Shown here piece by piece: positions 39,855-53,282 of a stretch of 64,000 nt of DNA. A model generated the notes under the pieces. It was not told where the DNA came from. It saw only the letters and a program-made list of their open reading frames with translations, and did not search any database. Location of the stretch: positions 118,195,440 to 118,259,439 of the forward strand of contig CM070874.1 of NCBI GenBank assembly GCA_036365515.1, in the 5' to 3' direction. The position numbers were made by a program, and so were the translations under genes. The stretch comes from Torymus aiolomorphi. Its lineage: Eukaryota > Arthropoda > Insecta > Hymenoptera > Torymidae. How positions within the stretch are numbered: position 1 is the stretch's first letter; the number at the start of each line of letters is the position of its first letter.

Positions 39855-40628
39855 GCTGTCGTAAAAACGTATATACATACCTACGTAGAATTATAATTTC
39901 ATTACGCTGGACTGGAATTAGATAAACGTGTTCGTATGAGGATATTTTTTTCGTGTCCACACTTAGAGGGTTCAAAAAATTAAAAAAAAAAATTTGAAGG
40001 TACACCTTCGCGACAAGTTTTTTCTCATTCTATAGGTCATAAAATATACGAAAAAACTCGTAAACATTAGAAAACTGTCTTGTGACACCGTTTTAGAAAA
40101 AAAAATCCATTTTTCTTATAGAAATTTAATATGGGAAAAATGGACGAAAAGTTGTTACTGATGATGAGCGAATAGTAAACTTTTAAATGTGACAACAAAT
40201 ATTCCACAAAAAAGCAATTAGTAGAAGAAAAGCGCTTTAATTTAAGCTAAAGATCGTTAAAATAGGTCGGTTCAAAGTTATGTGCATTTGAAAATCGCGA
40301 AAAATGACCAAAAATGATTGAATTACGTGGATTCGGGAAAAATCGCTCATTTTTGGTTATTTTTCGCGAGTTTCAAATGCACTAATGATCAGTTTTCCTT
40401 CTGCCTCAAAATCTCTGATGATTGATTCCTCATCTATATCGGAATCAGATGAATCAACATTCATTTTCTGCAATGGAAATATTATAGGTTATGATCAGCT
40501 GAATACTATTACATTATCACATATTACTATAAGAGTGAGTTTTGTACTCTATAGTTAAAATTGTCTATTAATATTAGAAAAGTTATTGTTATACTTACTC
40601 TAATATTAGTGATAATAAATATAAAAAA

Positions 40629-40913
40629 CTACTTATATCCTTCAGGGTTAAGAAGAACCTTCGATGTTGAATTATCTCCAAGTGACTCGCGAGTACACTT
40701 GTAGATAAAAATATATGTATATTCACATAAATATTTGGCTATGGGACGTACTTTCTTCCCGGTTCGAGAAAACTACTTATATCCTTCAGGGTTAAGAACC
40801 TTCGATCTTGAATTATCTCCAAGTGACTCGCGAGTACACTTGAAGATAAAAATATATGTATATTCACATAAATATTTGGCTATGGGGCGTACTTTCTTCC
40901 CGGTTCGAGAAAA
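40629..40913 (+). repeat. 144-bp direct tandem duplication
   Basis: The unit starting CTACTTATATCCTTCAGGGT at 40629 repeats at 40773 with few differences. One copy has a 3-base insert (AAGAAGAACC versus AAGAACC). Each copy ends in TTCTTCCCGGTTCGAGAA. Confidence 0.9.
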
Positions 40914-40941
40914 AATAGTATACGCCACTCGGGAAGTAAAT

Positions 40942-41018
40942 GTAGCGACCGCTCTCGGCGCGAGTGTGCCGCCCTCGCTGCGCTCGGGCGGCAACTACGC
41001 GTCGGGAGCGAACGCTAC
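40942..41018. repeat. GC-rich compound hairpin at the centre of the fold-back
   Basis: GTAGCG ... GCTC ... GCCGCCC - loop - GGGCGGC ... GAGC ... CGCTAC pair in order. The stem continues outward imperfectly through TACGC/GCGTA and the ATAGTA/TACTAT blocks at about 40915 and 41045. Its CpG-rich composition contrasts with the AT-rich arms. Confidence 0.8.
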
Positions 41019-41117
41019 ACTTTCCTCCCACGTTGCGTAATCTACTATTTTTTCTAAAACGGTGTCACAAGACCGTTTTCTAATGTTCACGAGTTTTTTC
41101 GTATATTTTATAACCTA

Positions 41118-41625
41118 CACGGAAAAAAATACCTTATGAAAAATTAGTGGAATATCCACTAAAAATTACTAGAGTGTTAATTAAAAGTGGGACATACTTG
41201 CATTCTATCAAGTTTTATAATATATTATAGTAATTTTGACGAGAGGTTGAAATTCATGAGAACAAAAAACTCCGGAGAAGGAGATTCGAACCCTCGACCC
41301 TCCGACTACGAAGCTGCGCTCTTATCCACTCGGCCACTGCCGCACTTATAAACTTAGACTAAAAATTAAACTAATTCTATTAATTTTTAGTAGATAATAT
41401 GGTAAAAATTATTTTCTATTCTGTTAAAATTTAGATTTAAAATTTTTATCATATTATCTACTAAAAATTAATCGTAACTATAATAAATTTTAAGACTTTT
41501 TCTATTAATTTTTAATAGAACTATGCTAATAATTAGTAGAAGTATACTAAATTGCTCAAGAGTGTGAGTATGTCCCATCTTTACCTGAGATTCTAGTAAT
41601 TTTTCATAAGGTATTTCTTTCGGTG
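41118..41625. mobile_element. TA-flanked MITE inserted in the right arm of the fold-back
   Basis: The ends CACGGAAAAAAATACC and GGTATTTCTTTCGGTG are inverted, and TA is duplicated (41116-41117, 41626-41627). The left arm of the host palindrome shows the uninterrupted site (ACCTATAGAATG in the same sense), which confirms insertion point and duplication. It belongs with the CACGGAGA-type elements at 30263 and 38167. It carries a tRNA-like segment. Confidence 0.93.
41272..41345 (-). other. tRNA-like sequence inside the MITE
   Basis: On the minus strand the A box is TGGCCGAGTGG and the B box GGTTCGAATCT, both near consensus, separated as in tRNA genes. The acceptor ends (GTGCGGC and CTCCGGAG) do not pair and the anticodon arm is unclear. 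It is a degenerate tRNA-derived sequence, of a different isotype from the one at 38569. Confidence 0.68.
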
Positions 41626-41725
41626 TATAGAATGAGAAAAAACTTGTCGCGAAGGTGTGCCTTCAAATTTTTTTTTTTAATTTTTTGAACCCTCTAAGTG
41701 TGGACACGAAAAAAATATCCTCATA

Positions 41726-44700
41726 TATATTCCCAGCTTTATAAATAGCAATAAAATATTAAACTTTCTGCGATATTTCATGCCGCTTCTCACTTCCGGT
41801 CGCGTCACTTTTCACGTACATAAATACGCTCTAGCGTACATATATAATATCAGCGATAAATATAATCGCAGACAGTAGAAAGAGAGATCTCGCCGAATAA
41901 TTTATCGTACGTCTCAATCCTTCTCTCTGATCTCTCGCTCCCAAGGCTGCAAAATTCATTTTATCATGTCATTTCCATGCGTATCCTCCCACGTGCTGCA
42001 CTCTCTACTTACTCTACACCACTAGAGGAAAAAAGGCAGCCGCACTCCAGACTTCAAAAAAACAAGATGTGCGCGCGAAAATGTAGTATATATACGTATT
42101 CTGCACGCACGCGCGCGCCTCCTACCTGCCAACTATACGCGCAGCGTCGCTTTTGACGAGAGAGCGGAGCAATCAGATTACGACGATATTTTCACGGAAC
42201 GCGAGCGCGTGGTAGAGGAAAATTCGAGCGGGAAATTTTGTTAATGCATAGAGAGTGAGGGAGCAGTAGCGTAGCTCGTGATTTGGTAGTGAGGTGAATT
42301 GAATGAATTCGGGGAAGAGAGTGTATGTGTGTAATGGAATTTTGAGAATTAGGAGTAGAAATGCATTTTTTAAAATGCCATCTGCTGGAAACGGACTGGG
42401 AAATGGGAAATAAGTAGCGTCCGGCTGTGTAGTTTGTCCGAAACATGATTTTCCACTTATTATTCGTCCATTTTGTGGATTAGGAATAGAATGGCGTAGT
42501 CCCGAAATAGTCGTGTTACATTTTCGTGCCAATTGGATTTGTAATTGGAAGCATCTGATTTCGATTAATATCTGATTAAAATATAAAGACTTGCAATGAA
42601 AAGTTATGACATAATATTTTTGTCAAAACATTAATCAATACAATTATTTTTCTATTAGACTAGATTATTTTTCTATTTGCAGTAATTTCTTGAGTACCGA
42701 TATAGTGATCAACTTAACCACTTATTTTTCCAATTTCATAAGCTCCGAAATACCAAAAATTTAAGTCTGTAAAATAGAAATAAAATCATATCGGAAATAC
42801 CGTCTCATTGATTTAAAAATGAAACGAACTTCTTATCCGCAAAAAAATGCAATCGATTTTCTGCAGAGTAAGCCGTATTTTCGCATCAAATTGAACGTGA
42901 TTGAAAGAAGCGAGTGAATTTAACCCGCAGTGACAGTATCTATCGTAATGTCACTTTGTCTGGGATATCAATCAACGACTCGTTGTTATCCGTCTCAACC
43001 TTCGAATTCGTATTCATAATGCGTTTCTTACAACCGCGTCTCATTAACATGTTAATAAGACGTACGTAAGTGCTGAATGAATATAATGGTGTCGTTATTT
43101 GGTAAACTGAATGCAAGTATGCAACTCGCAATTATTAACAATGGAGCGATGGCATACTTTTGAAATTGTTATGGTGCTGTTGTCGGAGTCGTTAACAACT
43201 GAAAAACTACAATGCTTTCATTCTGTTCACAATATTTCTAACTAACAATATTTCTCTCTAAGAATCAACAATTTTTATCATTGCGAATTAACCCATCCGT
43301 AATTAAAACGTTGACAGCAATGAAAATATATCCCGAACAGTATAATTACAACTATTTATACGTGACATATATTTTCAAGATTTTCCTGCACAGAACGTAT
43401 TTATCAATGTAATCTCTGTACTCGCGCGTATTCCGAGAATCCCTTAGAAACGTAACCGCCATTTATCTGCATGAAACGGTCACTGATGACATTGATTCGA
43501 CGCACGATAACAGCAACTACACGCCTATTTGCAAATAAAATCCTGAAATTTCGCATCTTTTGCTAATTAACGAAACAATACGATCCTTCTCACAGATACA
43601 ACTATTACAACCCACATCGTGAGATTACCGCGAAATTATTAAAACAATAAAACATTCACTTACATCGCAACAAAAAAAAAAAAAAAAAAAAAAACAATAG
43701 AATAGGTTGAGGACAGCTCGTGACCAAGTCTCGCAAAATTACCTAATAACATAATTCACTTCCGACATACCCAAATCGCATTACTGCTCGCAGAATAGCA
43801 AAATTGCGCACGCCATCTATTACTTTTTAACGCGCGCGCGCGAGCTTTAATTAATTTTAATCCTACCACGCGTACTGCGCGTTAATTATTCAAGCACGCG
43901 CTCTCTGCGTAATATCATCGCAAACGAACCGAAATCCAAGATTAATCTCGTTACACTCCCGACTTTCAGCCTGTAATAACAAAATTCGAACGCATAAGCT
44001 GCGCCGTTCTATCTAAATTTCGCGTTTGCTCAGCGTAACCGCGCGTGGCTTCCTCACTGCAAACACTCGATTATCCTAGCCGAAATAAAAGGAGTAGGAG
44101 TAGGGGGGCAATTACAATGGCGAGAGGTGGAAAATTGGCGCGCAATTACGACCAGGTATAGGTAGGTGTACATATAAGTTCGAGAATAGAGCCGCAGCGG
44201 CGAACAAAGGAACTTAGACACTCTCCCGGCTATGTATGTACAGTCTTTTGTGTGTCGGCGGGCAGAAGTGCCTTCCTCCCCCTCTTCTCCTTCTTCTTTA
44301 ACTTCCTCTGTGCTGCCGGCAAATTGATTACCCACTAAATACTCCGGCAATTCGATTTAATCCTCTCTCACCGCGGCGTGCGCATATTTTTCGCTGTTAT
44401 ACACAGTACACCACATAGGCGCGCAGTATAAGCCCGAAATCCAATCCATTGTGTGAGAGAACGCGCGGGAGTGCCTCTGCAAGCGGCTGTAAAAGTGCCA
44501 ATCAATATTTTCGAGGGAGGGAGCGTACAGGTAACTGACAAGTAAATGGATTATCGCGGATCAGTCGAAACTGCAGACGGTATAAGTCTCACGCGTGCGC
44601 GCGCGTATGTGTCTATGTATGTATACACTTTCTTGGAAACTCGAGATCTTTACGGGTTGTTGAATGTTGCTGAAGAGGGTTCGCTATGTAAGTTCGTAAA

Positions 44701-44739
44701 TGTACTAGTGTAGTTCCGCGACGTTATAATGCGCACACT
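41726..44739. other. Non-coding stretch, no gene recognised
   Basis: AT-rich DNA with a 23-base A-run at 43672-43694 and CG-alternating patches near 43835 and 44590. No convincing coding frame. Confidence 0.5.
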
Positions 44740-44741
44740 TA

Positions 44742-45390
44742 TCCCTGGTGGAAATCTAAAACATTTTATAACTAATAAATAACTATTTATTTTAGAAACT
44801 TGCTATAAAATGGGAGTATATCTTGTCCAGTTTCTAGCTCTCGGTGAGACGCTTTTTCCCCTATTATATGGTCAGTTAATAGATTGATAAATAGAATGAG
44901 TTTTTCGAAGACAAGCACAAGCTTGTTCTTGAGTATTTTAAAGGTATTAAAACTGATCAGCGTTTTAGTCTGGAAATCAGATGGAGAAATAAAAGTTTTG
45001 CTGAATTATTCATAGAAGGAGTACAACAAATTATTTTTTACTTAATGTTATTTATTTATATTTTGGTAAGCCATCCGATGCACTTTAATGCTCTTTCACA
45101 TACGATAGAATTAGTAAGAAAATCCAATACGAATATTTTGTTGTGACGTCAATCTAAGAAATAGGCAAATAATGGTCGAAAAATCGTTTCATCATAGCCA
45201 TTAATAATCCAGTTTTACTATAGCTATTTTCTAACTTCTTGGCCATTTCATATAGATTAATTAGAAAGGTTATTTGTACGACAGATTCTGTATTGAAGGT
45301 ATATCTATATATTAGTAAATATACTTTCTTTAGTCAAGGTCAAAGTAAAACAATATACCTATATCAGCCTAGATTAATTTCTACCAGGGA
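44742..45390. mobile_element. MITE (CCCTGGTGGAAA family), copy 2
   Basis: The left end TCCCTGGTGGAAAT and the right end ATTTCTACCAGGGA are inverted. TA flanks both ends (44740-44741, 45391-45392). It shares internal blocks (ACAAGCTTGTTCTT, GGTATTAAAA) with the copy at 28942-29525. Confidence 0.85.
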
Positions 45391-45392
45391 TA

Positions 45393-48300
45393 CGTTTATA
45401 TTCGTAATATATATGATAACTCTTGTAGTATAAAGCAGATGTCTGTAATGTGTGTCGCGTTGCCAAAATCGGAGAAAGTCGTGTACGCGGATCATTTTAC
45501 GATCCTAGTTTTAATTAAAATGTTAATTCACGCGCCGAACGGCAGGCCGTACATATATTCATAAACAGTTATAATATACGCGCACGCGCGCAGCGCCGCC
45601 CGTATAACCCTAATTCTCGCTAATCCCAATTTTACAACCGCCGCAGCCGCCGACCATATAACCAGATCGGGTCAATAAACGCGAACTTTCAATTTTGGGC
45701 TCGTCGCTCTTATAGTATTATAGGTATATAACACGGTATCGCGGCGGCGCACATCCTCGCTATCGCTATCTCTCCAAGATAAAGAAAAAAAAAATAAGTC
45801 GGACAGGAAACGACGCAAAATCACGAATTTCTTTCCAAGCGCGCGGTTATACATACACAGAGCTCTTGAGAGAAAAGTGTAACGCGCGAACGCGCTCACG
45901 GTGTATAGGATATACGCGTGATTATTGCCGTGGGAAGAGAGTAGCGAGCTCGCCGCGCGGCATAACGGAAACGCGCGCCAGCTGAGGTGAGAGGAGAAGG
46001 AGGAGCTATGGGGCTGGGAAGAATGGAGGAGCGGAGATTTTATAACAAGTCGATGTCTGCGGGTAGTAGTAGATAGTAGGCGCGGGGAATATGTATATTT
46101 GGTAGTGAAATTGGAGAGAAAACGTGCGAAATCGGGCGGATTGAGAGAGATTGTTGTGGATTCCGGAGAATTTATTTGTGTAGGAATTTAGAGAATGACG
46201 AATGTAGCTCATTGTCGAGTAATTTAATGACGAGGGGTTCTGCAATGTAATCCGGTGCCTGAGTTAGAGTGTATCTGTCATGGAACGATTGCAGTTTTAT
46301 TATTGTTTTGAAATTCATTTTTTTGTCGAAAATTTTCACGGATTCTCTTAGAAAACACCTAATTTCTCGCGGTACGGAACAGTACGAGTTAGTAAACTAG
46401 TCCGATCATCGCTGCCGATAAAACAGCTGTTACCTCCTAATCTCTACATTTTTACAATTTTATACTTTCTCCAGGTGAAAGTTTTTATCTTCTTTTTAAA
46501 AACCCCAGCGTATACGAAATTACCGATGTGAAAATTCCCACATAATCCCCCACCATATCCCGATACGTTAACCTCCACCTCATTAACCTTATCCTAAAAA
46601 AGAATCATTCGTTCCCCCCCTCCATCGAAAACCGCAACGACACAACCCCATCAAACGCAGGCAGTCGTATAGCCCCCGCACCCATCGATCGCGAAATCGC
46701 CAACCCGCGTCGTCGACAGCGGCATGCGCGGAAAGCTTCCCTCTCCCCCGGACAACGACTTTGAATTTCCGGCGGCGCGTGCGCAATTTGCCGCGCGGAA
46801 TGGCCTCCGATCGAAGCGCGCGCTTATACTCGCGGCTTCATGCCTCGATTAACGGATTGCATGGACGCGTGGTCTTTTTCTCCCTTTTTTTTTGTTTTTC
46901 ATTTCAACGATGCAAACTCTCTGTGTCTCTATTGTTCCCGGCGGTGATATAAGGGAGAAAAAAAAGAGGCGCATTGTACCCAGAGCCAAGGGCGAGATTT
47001 TAATTGGTCCCCGGATAGAGACACGTGCGAGCGCGCTAATTGAATGTCGTGATGTATTTTTTGTTTATCGGAACGATCGGTTGCGTGGGGGTTAAAGATC
47101 TATAACGGGAGCGACAGCTATAAATATCTTTAGCAGTGTTGATGCGATTTGACGCCGCCTGTCGATCATTACGAGGATTTCGCTTCGGCTCTTTCTCCCC
47201 GGTTGAACGGAGTGGAGCAAAAATACATACGTCAAAGTCGAGCGTTTCGGAAATTTCATCACGCGAGCGGAGCTCTCAATGGCGGATTCCGAAAAATATC
47301 CTCTCACACACTCTCTATCCCGGCGGAGAAAATTCGACTCTGACCCAGATACACACAACAATCCGAAGCTCGCGCAATCGCGGAAAGCAAAGTTTCAATA
47401 TTCGCGTTTTCCCCGAGAGCAGCAGCTATAGCATTTGCATTTTCAGCTTGTCGGCGAGAGAGGAGAAAAAAATCTCCCGGCATCCGAAACCGCATAAACC
47501 GCCCGCAACGAGGTATAAGTATATCTTTCTTTCTTTTTTTATCTCACGACTTTAGAATGAAAAAATGAAGAAAACACAAGCCGTAAAACGCGGGCGTAAA
47601 CATCAATTAAAACGAGGCGCGCGCGAGCGAAGAAAAGACGGGAGAGAAAAATTCATTCGCATGCATAAAGGGCGCCGAGGTGGAGGCGCGCGAATCTCCT
47701 CGCCTTTTCATCATCGATTCAAAAAGGAACTCTCTCCCTCTCCCTCACTCTCTCTCTCCCTCTCGGCTTTTGTTTTAACGCGAGGGTTGAGAAAAATTTC
47801 CTGCGGACGGGCGGTTGGTTGCCGGGCGCCCCGCGTTATTAAAATGCATTTTTCGCGGACGCCCAGGGTAGGACGGGGGGAGGGGGGGGGGGGACGCGGA
47901 GAAGACGTATTTAGAGCGGATCTGCACAGGCGGATTAAGGAGAGAGAAAGAGAGAGGGCGGAGGAATAATTTTTAATATGTGGGAGAGTTGGGATATGTC
48001 TAGTTTTTACGAAGTTCTATGTAACAAAGTTACGGGTCAGTTGATTCGAAAAGTCACGAATAACACGATTACGTCAGTAAATCTGATTTAAACATTTATC
48101 GTCAAATAATAATATATAATAAACGATATAAATATACGGTATATCAAGAAAATTAAAGGCACGAAATCATATTAAAAATACCTTAGTACACATTTTATCG
48201 CATCCGCGCTGTGTAGATAAAAAAAAAAGCACGATCGACACTCGCGCGAAACGATAAAAGGGAATTCCTGAAAAATCACGGACATTCATTCCTACATTTC

Positions 48301-48815
48301 CCGGTAAATACATAAAATAGTTCTACTTTTATATAAAATGTCTCGTATATTTCACGAGAAAGTCTCTCTCTCAAATTTAAAAGAAAAACTCGTATATTTT
48401 TTTTGTTACTTTAATTCATTTCTACGCGCTGGCAATGTAACTAAAGAGACACGGAAATTGAAGCGATATAATTTCGCTGAAAAACTTTTCCTCGCACTTT
48501 CGCGAACTACCTGTCTCTATCTCTCTCCACGAGTGGGAGGCGAGTAATGTTCGGAAAACGGACGAACTCTTAAAATGCCATCTTCCACTCTCACCCCCGC
48601 ATGCGAGTTTCTCGAAATTACGTTTTAGCACACTTTTTTCGGTATCAGAAAAAATGTAGTACTTACTTTCTAGGGCGTATAATATTTGAAAATTCGCGGG
48701 TTTTTCAGGCTTTGAATAAGTAACGTTCGCAATTTTTGTAAAATGTATGCATGTTTTGCTTGCATGGTGACTTTTTGAATCTCTTTGAGCGCTTAGCGTA
48801 TGTTTTACATACTCA
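45393..48815. other. Non-coding stretch, no gene recognised
   Basis: CpG-containing DNA with pyrimidine and purine tracts. Open frames up to about 139 codons (47136-47555) lack motif, conserved composition or splice context. Confidence 0.5.
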
Positions 48816-48823
48816 TTTAAATG

Positions 48824-49049
48824 ATGGGTCTGAAGTTTGCAACGTTGGAGTGCAACGAAATAAAAAAAAATAATTCATTTTACTTCACGTTTATACTAAA
48901 TAATATTAATTTTGCGTGGAGATTTAGTGTTCTATAGTATAAAATAATTATATAACAAAGGTTTAGATACAATTTCCATTGTTTAATAACTTTAATCAAT
49001 CGTAAAAAATTATTTCGTTGCATTCCAACGATGCAAACTTCAGATCCTT
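48824..49049. mobile_element. MITE (ATGGGTCTGAAG family), copy 2
   Basis: The left end is ATGGGTCTGAAGTTTGCAAC and the right end its inverted match ending CTTCAGATCC. It is flanked by the 8-bp duplication tttaaatg (48816-48823, 49050-49057). The sequence matches the reverse complement of the copy at 22088-22310 along its length. Confidence 0.9.
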
Positions 49050-49057
49050 TTTAAATG

Positions 49058-52000
49058 AAGTATGTCCACAACTGGTCTTTTCAAATATATGCACTAGAAA
49101 TGGTTCTTAATTTACTTTTCAAAAACCAGTAATCATCTATAATTCTGAATTTACACACTCATCTTCTCAAGCTCGTGTATACCAGTACACTAAAATCCTC
49201 TCCGCCAATATTTAAGTACACCATTTTCGCATTAGCGAACCCAATGCCCGCGCCACACTCGAGAAAAAGAACAAAATCTAAAGCCCCCGCAACAAATTTT
49301 CCGCTATTAATTACATCCAGCCGAACAACTTGGCGAATTTCTCACATCCAGCGTTCCGCGTCGCACACTCGAACGGCTCCGCTCGGAACGTTCCATTTCC
49401 ATAATTTTTTTTCGCAAATCCCCGGGAAAGAGAGAGAGAGAGAGAGATGGAAATAATTTCGCCCCGGTGACGCAGCGCCGGCGTCAATTGCCGTAATTGG
49501 AGTATCAATTACGCTAGCTGAGACGCGCGAGCGCGCGACGCTTTGAAAAATTTCGCGCGCTCGCGCGTTAATTTTTCTAGCGCCGCGCGATGTGCGTCTT
49601 AATTGCCGCATTATATGCACAGTGCGCTGGCCGCGTTTATTGATTCCTTTCTCTCTCGGCTCTTTCCGCGGTTACTCAACGCGAGGCGGAATTAATTGTG
49701 TATACGCGCAGAGAGGATAGGTGAAATTGCGATGCCGTTAATAATTAAATCAGGCATTGATCCCTCCCGCGAGCAGCAGCAGCTCGGATTTTAATATAAA
49801 GGGAAAAGTCAGGGATGGACGAGAGGAAATATACACAACGCACTCGCGCATTTTGTCTTTTAATTAAAAGTGCCCGCTGCTGCTGCAGGCAGCGGCTTTA
49901 ATTTATACTCGCCCGTGGAATAATATAATATCAACGCGCGATTATCATCGTCATTATCATTATTATTGTTATTGACATATATATTACAGCCTTTTTTAAT
50001 TAAAAAGCACATTTCATAACATCTGGAAACGACGTTTCCTGCTCGGATATTATACGTATATACACGAAAATAGTCGCGATGTGCGCGCTCTGTCGGAAAC
50101 GTCCCCACCGCACGCCAGTGGCTCGCGCACACTTTACCCATCGAATTTTCCTATTTCGGTCGCATAAAGACATACGTACATACATGCACATACATACGGC
50201 CGCGACCTCCCGATAAAAATTCAGAAGGTTATTTTTATCTTAAGGGCAGAGCAGATATATAGCGCACACAGAGCGCGGCGCATGCACGAAGCGCGCGAGA
50301 CTCCCATCGCATATATATTCGCGAGAAAGTCGTCGTCGCATTGGCTCGGCTCCAATGGCTGCTGACTCGGCCCTTGAGAGAAGAAAAGCTTTCAAATCAA
50401 ACTTTCGCCGTTCGCGGAAGAATGAAAGAAAGAAAGAAAAGTCCTAGTCGTGTCGTGGTTCTCTCTCCTCTTGCGCATTAAAGCGAGAGACGAGCGTCGC
50501 GTACACAAACTCGTTGCCGCCGAGACGCCGCCGTCGCGTTTTCGATAAAAGACGAATTTCAATGTCCCCGCGGGTGATGGGAACGAGTCTGGGTGTGTGT
50601 GTACAAAGTCGCGCGGAGAGGAAGTGCGCAGTTTGTTGTATAAGTATATTATCAAGGCGAAAGTGTTATTTATTCGTGAAGGACCGCGCGCGAGTAGCTT
50701 ATATGTATACGGGGGGGAATTTATGGTATTAGGGAAAAGTACCGCGCGTATAGATCGGGAAAGTCATGTATACAAGTTTTCTGGATAAGAATGGCCATTA
50801 GTGGGAGATAACATCCGAGATGCGCGTTTTAAGTTATGGCATGATCTGAGAAAGTTTGTATACTTTATTTAGAAGCAAACGTCGTTCTCCATTCCCGCAG
50901 CGTACATCTAATTAATTAATCGAAAGCGCGTCAATTACCGTCCCAAACAACAGCGCATAATTTATCCTCCCCCCCGCGACCATTTAACCACGCGTATATA
51001 TATATACATACGCCCCGATAGCCAATGAATTCCTAAACCCATATAGCAGTTAAAAATTCAAATCGATCGCCAACAACAGCACACACACGTCCCGATTCTA
51101 TTATCCCCATTAATTCCCAAGCAAAAAACTCATTACCTCCCGAGACTAACGAAAAAGAAGGAAGAAAGCAGCAGCAGCAGCAGCAGATAATCAGATTCGC
51201 AATAATTAAGGCCATCTCCCATTGTTACGTACACCCGAAGCAGCAACAATAGAAACACGCGAGCGCAGTGCATTCGTGAGAGACACAGCGCGTGCATGAG
51301 GAACAAAGAGGGGAAAATGAGGAAAAAATCGAGACAGAGGGAGTCAAGGGCGAAGGAGAGACTAAAGTTAGAAAACGAAGGAGGAGTTGACGGGAAATAT
51401 ATAGATGCATGCACCGAGCGCGCGCGCGCGTATATATAGGTAGAGACGCAAGAGTAGGATTTTTTGGGTGTTTATTAACGAACACGTGCATGCGCGCGAG
51501 GTTGATTTGGTAGCTAACGCTGCGGATTGTTTGTTCGTTTTGGCTGTCCGGCGCGCGTCTATTCGTGGAGGTAGGAGGATCGCGCGGGGAGGAGAAATAT
51601 TGTGATTAGTATAGCGACGGCTGGGGATTGTTTTTGGCTGTATAGGTATATAGGTGCGTTCAAAAATACTGCGATGACACGAAAAAAAAAGTCAGTTTAT
51701 GTTCTGGTAACTGTGAGGTATCGAATTTTCGGTTGATTCTAACAAAGATGAGAAATAACGAAAAATTTTTGTGTAGCTGAAAAAGGGTTATAAAGAGGAT
51801 GCGCAGTTGGTTCAATTAATGTGTTTTTTTCGTTAGTATGGATAAGTATGCAAATAGTAGCCGGAAAATTAAAAAGTTTAATGCACTTTCCACGACGATT
51901 CCCTATAGGAAGGCGGAGAAATTGCTGGAAAACAGAGCCACGTTAAAACAAAAGGTGACTGGGGAATTTTTAATCGTTCGAAACGGTTAGGTCAAACGCA

Positions 52001-53244
52001 CGCTACATGCAAAGCGAGAGAGGAAGAGCAACATTTTATGCAGAACAGCAGCAGCGCAGCATAGGCGGGTTTGTCTATTTGGTGAGGTTAAATAGATTCC
52101 ACCCGTGAGGCACGCGCGCATCGGGTTTTACAAGATTAATCCTCCTCACTTCTTCTTTTCCTCGCTTTTCCGTAAGATATAAATACACACACAAACGCGA
52201 AAAAATATATTGCGTTTTAAAGTTTTCCTCTCCCAGGAGCTTTATACATATTTCATGCGACGAGAGGAACATGGAACCTTCCCATGCGCGGTTATTATTA
52301 TCCAATTATATGAATTATGGAGAAAAAATGTCTTATCTATGTGCTCGTTATTTTCCAATTATATACGTATCATGAATAAAGAATGGCGGATCGGGTGTCG
52401 CGTGTGTTTAAACCGTCGTTACGGGTATACTGAAAAAAAAACGAGTATAAACAGCGAACAGAGTTTTTTTTGGGGAGTTTTGTTTTGAAGTCATTTCTCA
52501 AGATTCGGTATAAATATTGGGCGATAGGTGGACACGTTTATATCTTGTTGGAGGCAAAACAACGTTGACTAATGGCCAGAAAGGTGCTCGGAAACAGGGA
52601 GTTGACGTATACTCAATGAGCTGAGCGCGTGAAAAACTGAGTCTTGGTTGTCGTAAATATTAGTGGATCCGTAGATCTCGGAACCGTAAAGAAATACTAC
52701 GAATGTGTATGGATTAGTCATTAATTTTTTTATTGTAATAGTTCACACAACAGTAACATTTATTATTGGTTTCGCGTTTCATGATGATGAATGTAATTAA
52801 AATAAAAGCCGTGAGACTTGTACGGCGTATTATGTTTATAGTCATCAATACTTTTACACACGTCCTTTATTTCTTTTCATACCGCGATATATTCACATCA
52901 ATTATATCAGTTACATTAATAATACCACTCTAACAATCAAGACCAGTAAATCACCACGCAGCCATCGATATAAGAATAAAAATTTCCATTAATAATTTCC
53001 ATTATACCAATATAAGTCAGTACCCTTCTAAACCCCAATCATATACTGGCCTATAAACCATCCCAGCCCCAAATAATCGAGCCGACCCATCGCAAATCAC
53101 ACCGCCACACATCCACATCCGCTGCCCTATCTTCAAAAATTCATCCGCGCATGCGCAGGACAACGGAAACGTCGCGGCGACAGGAAGGAAACTCATGCGC
53201 TGCGCATCCGGACGACACAACACTTCACACTTTACATTTTTCAA

Positions 53245-53246
<2 letters not shown>
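49058..53246. other. Non-coding stretch, no gene recognised
   Basis: No gene supported. It contains a perfect 16-bp-stem GC hairpin (49523-49568) and several CG-alternating patches. Confidence 0.5.

Positions 53247-53282
<36 letters not shown>

Larger units (their letters stand above)
39937..41723. mobile_element. Large fold-back element with long inverted arms
   Basis: The left arm (TGAGGATATTTTTTTCGTGT from 39937, running through GGTCATAAAATATACGAAAA to about 40095) is repeated inverted in the right arm, which begins near 41045 and ends at 41723. TA lies at both ends. The right arm is interrupted by another MITE (41118-41625). The centre has a stem-loop near 40280-40385, a 144-bp tandem duplication and a GC-rich hairpin. 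No recognisable protein is encoded. Confidence 0.85.

Noticed and set aside
40735..41040. 101-codon open frame in the fold-back centre
   Set aside because: It overlaps the 144-bp tandem duplication and the GC hairpin; the protein has internal duplication but no domain.
51650..51990. Mariner-like terminus (GGTGCGTTCAAAAATACTGC) and short frame starting MDKYANSS
   Set aside because: It feels transposon-like, but I found no inverted partner, no target duplication and no transposase motif.
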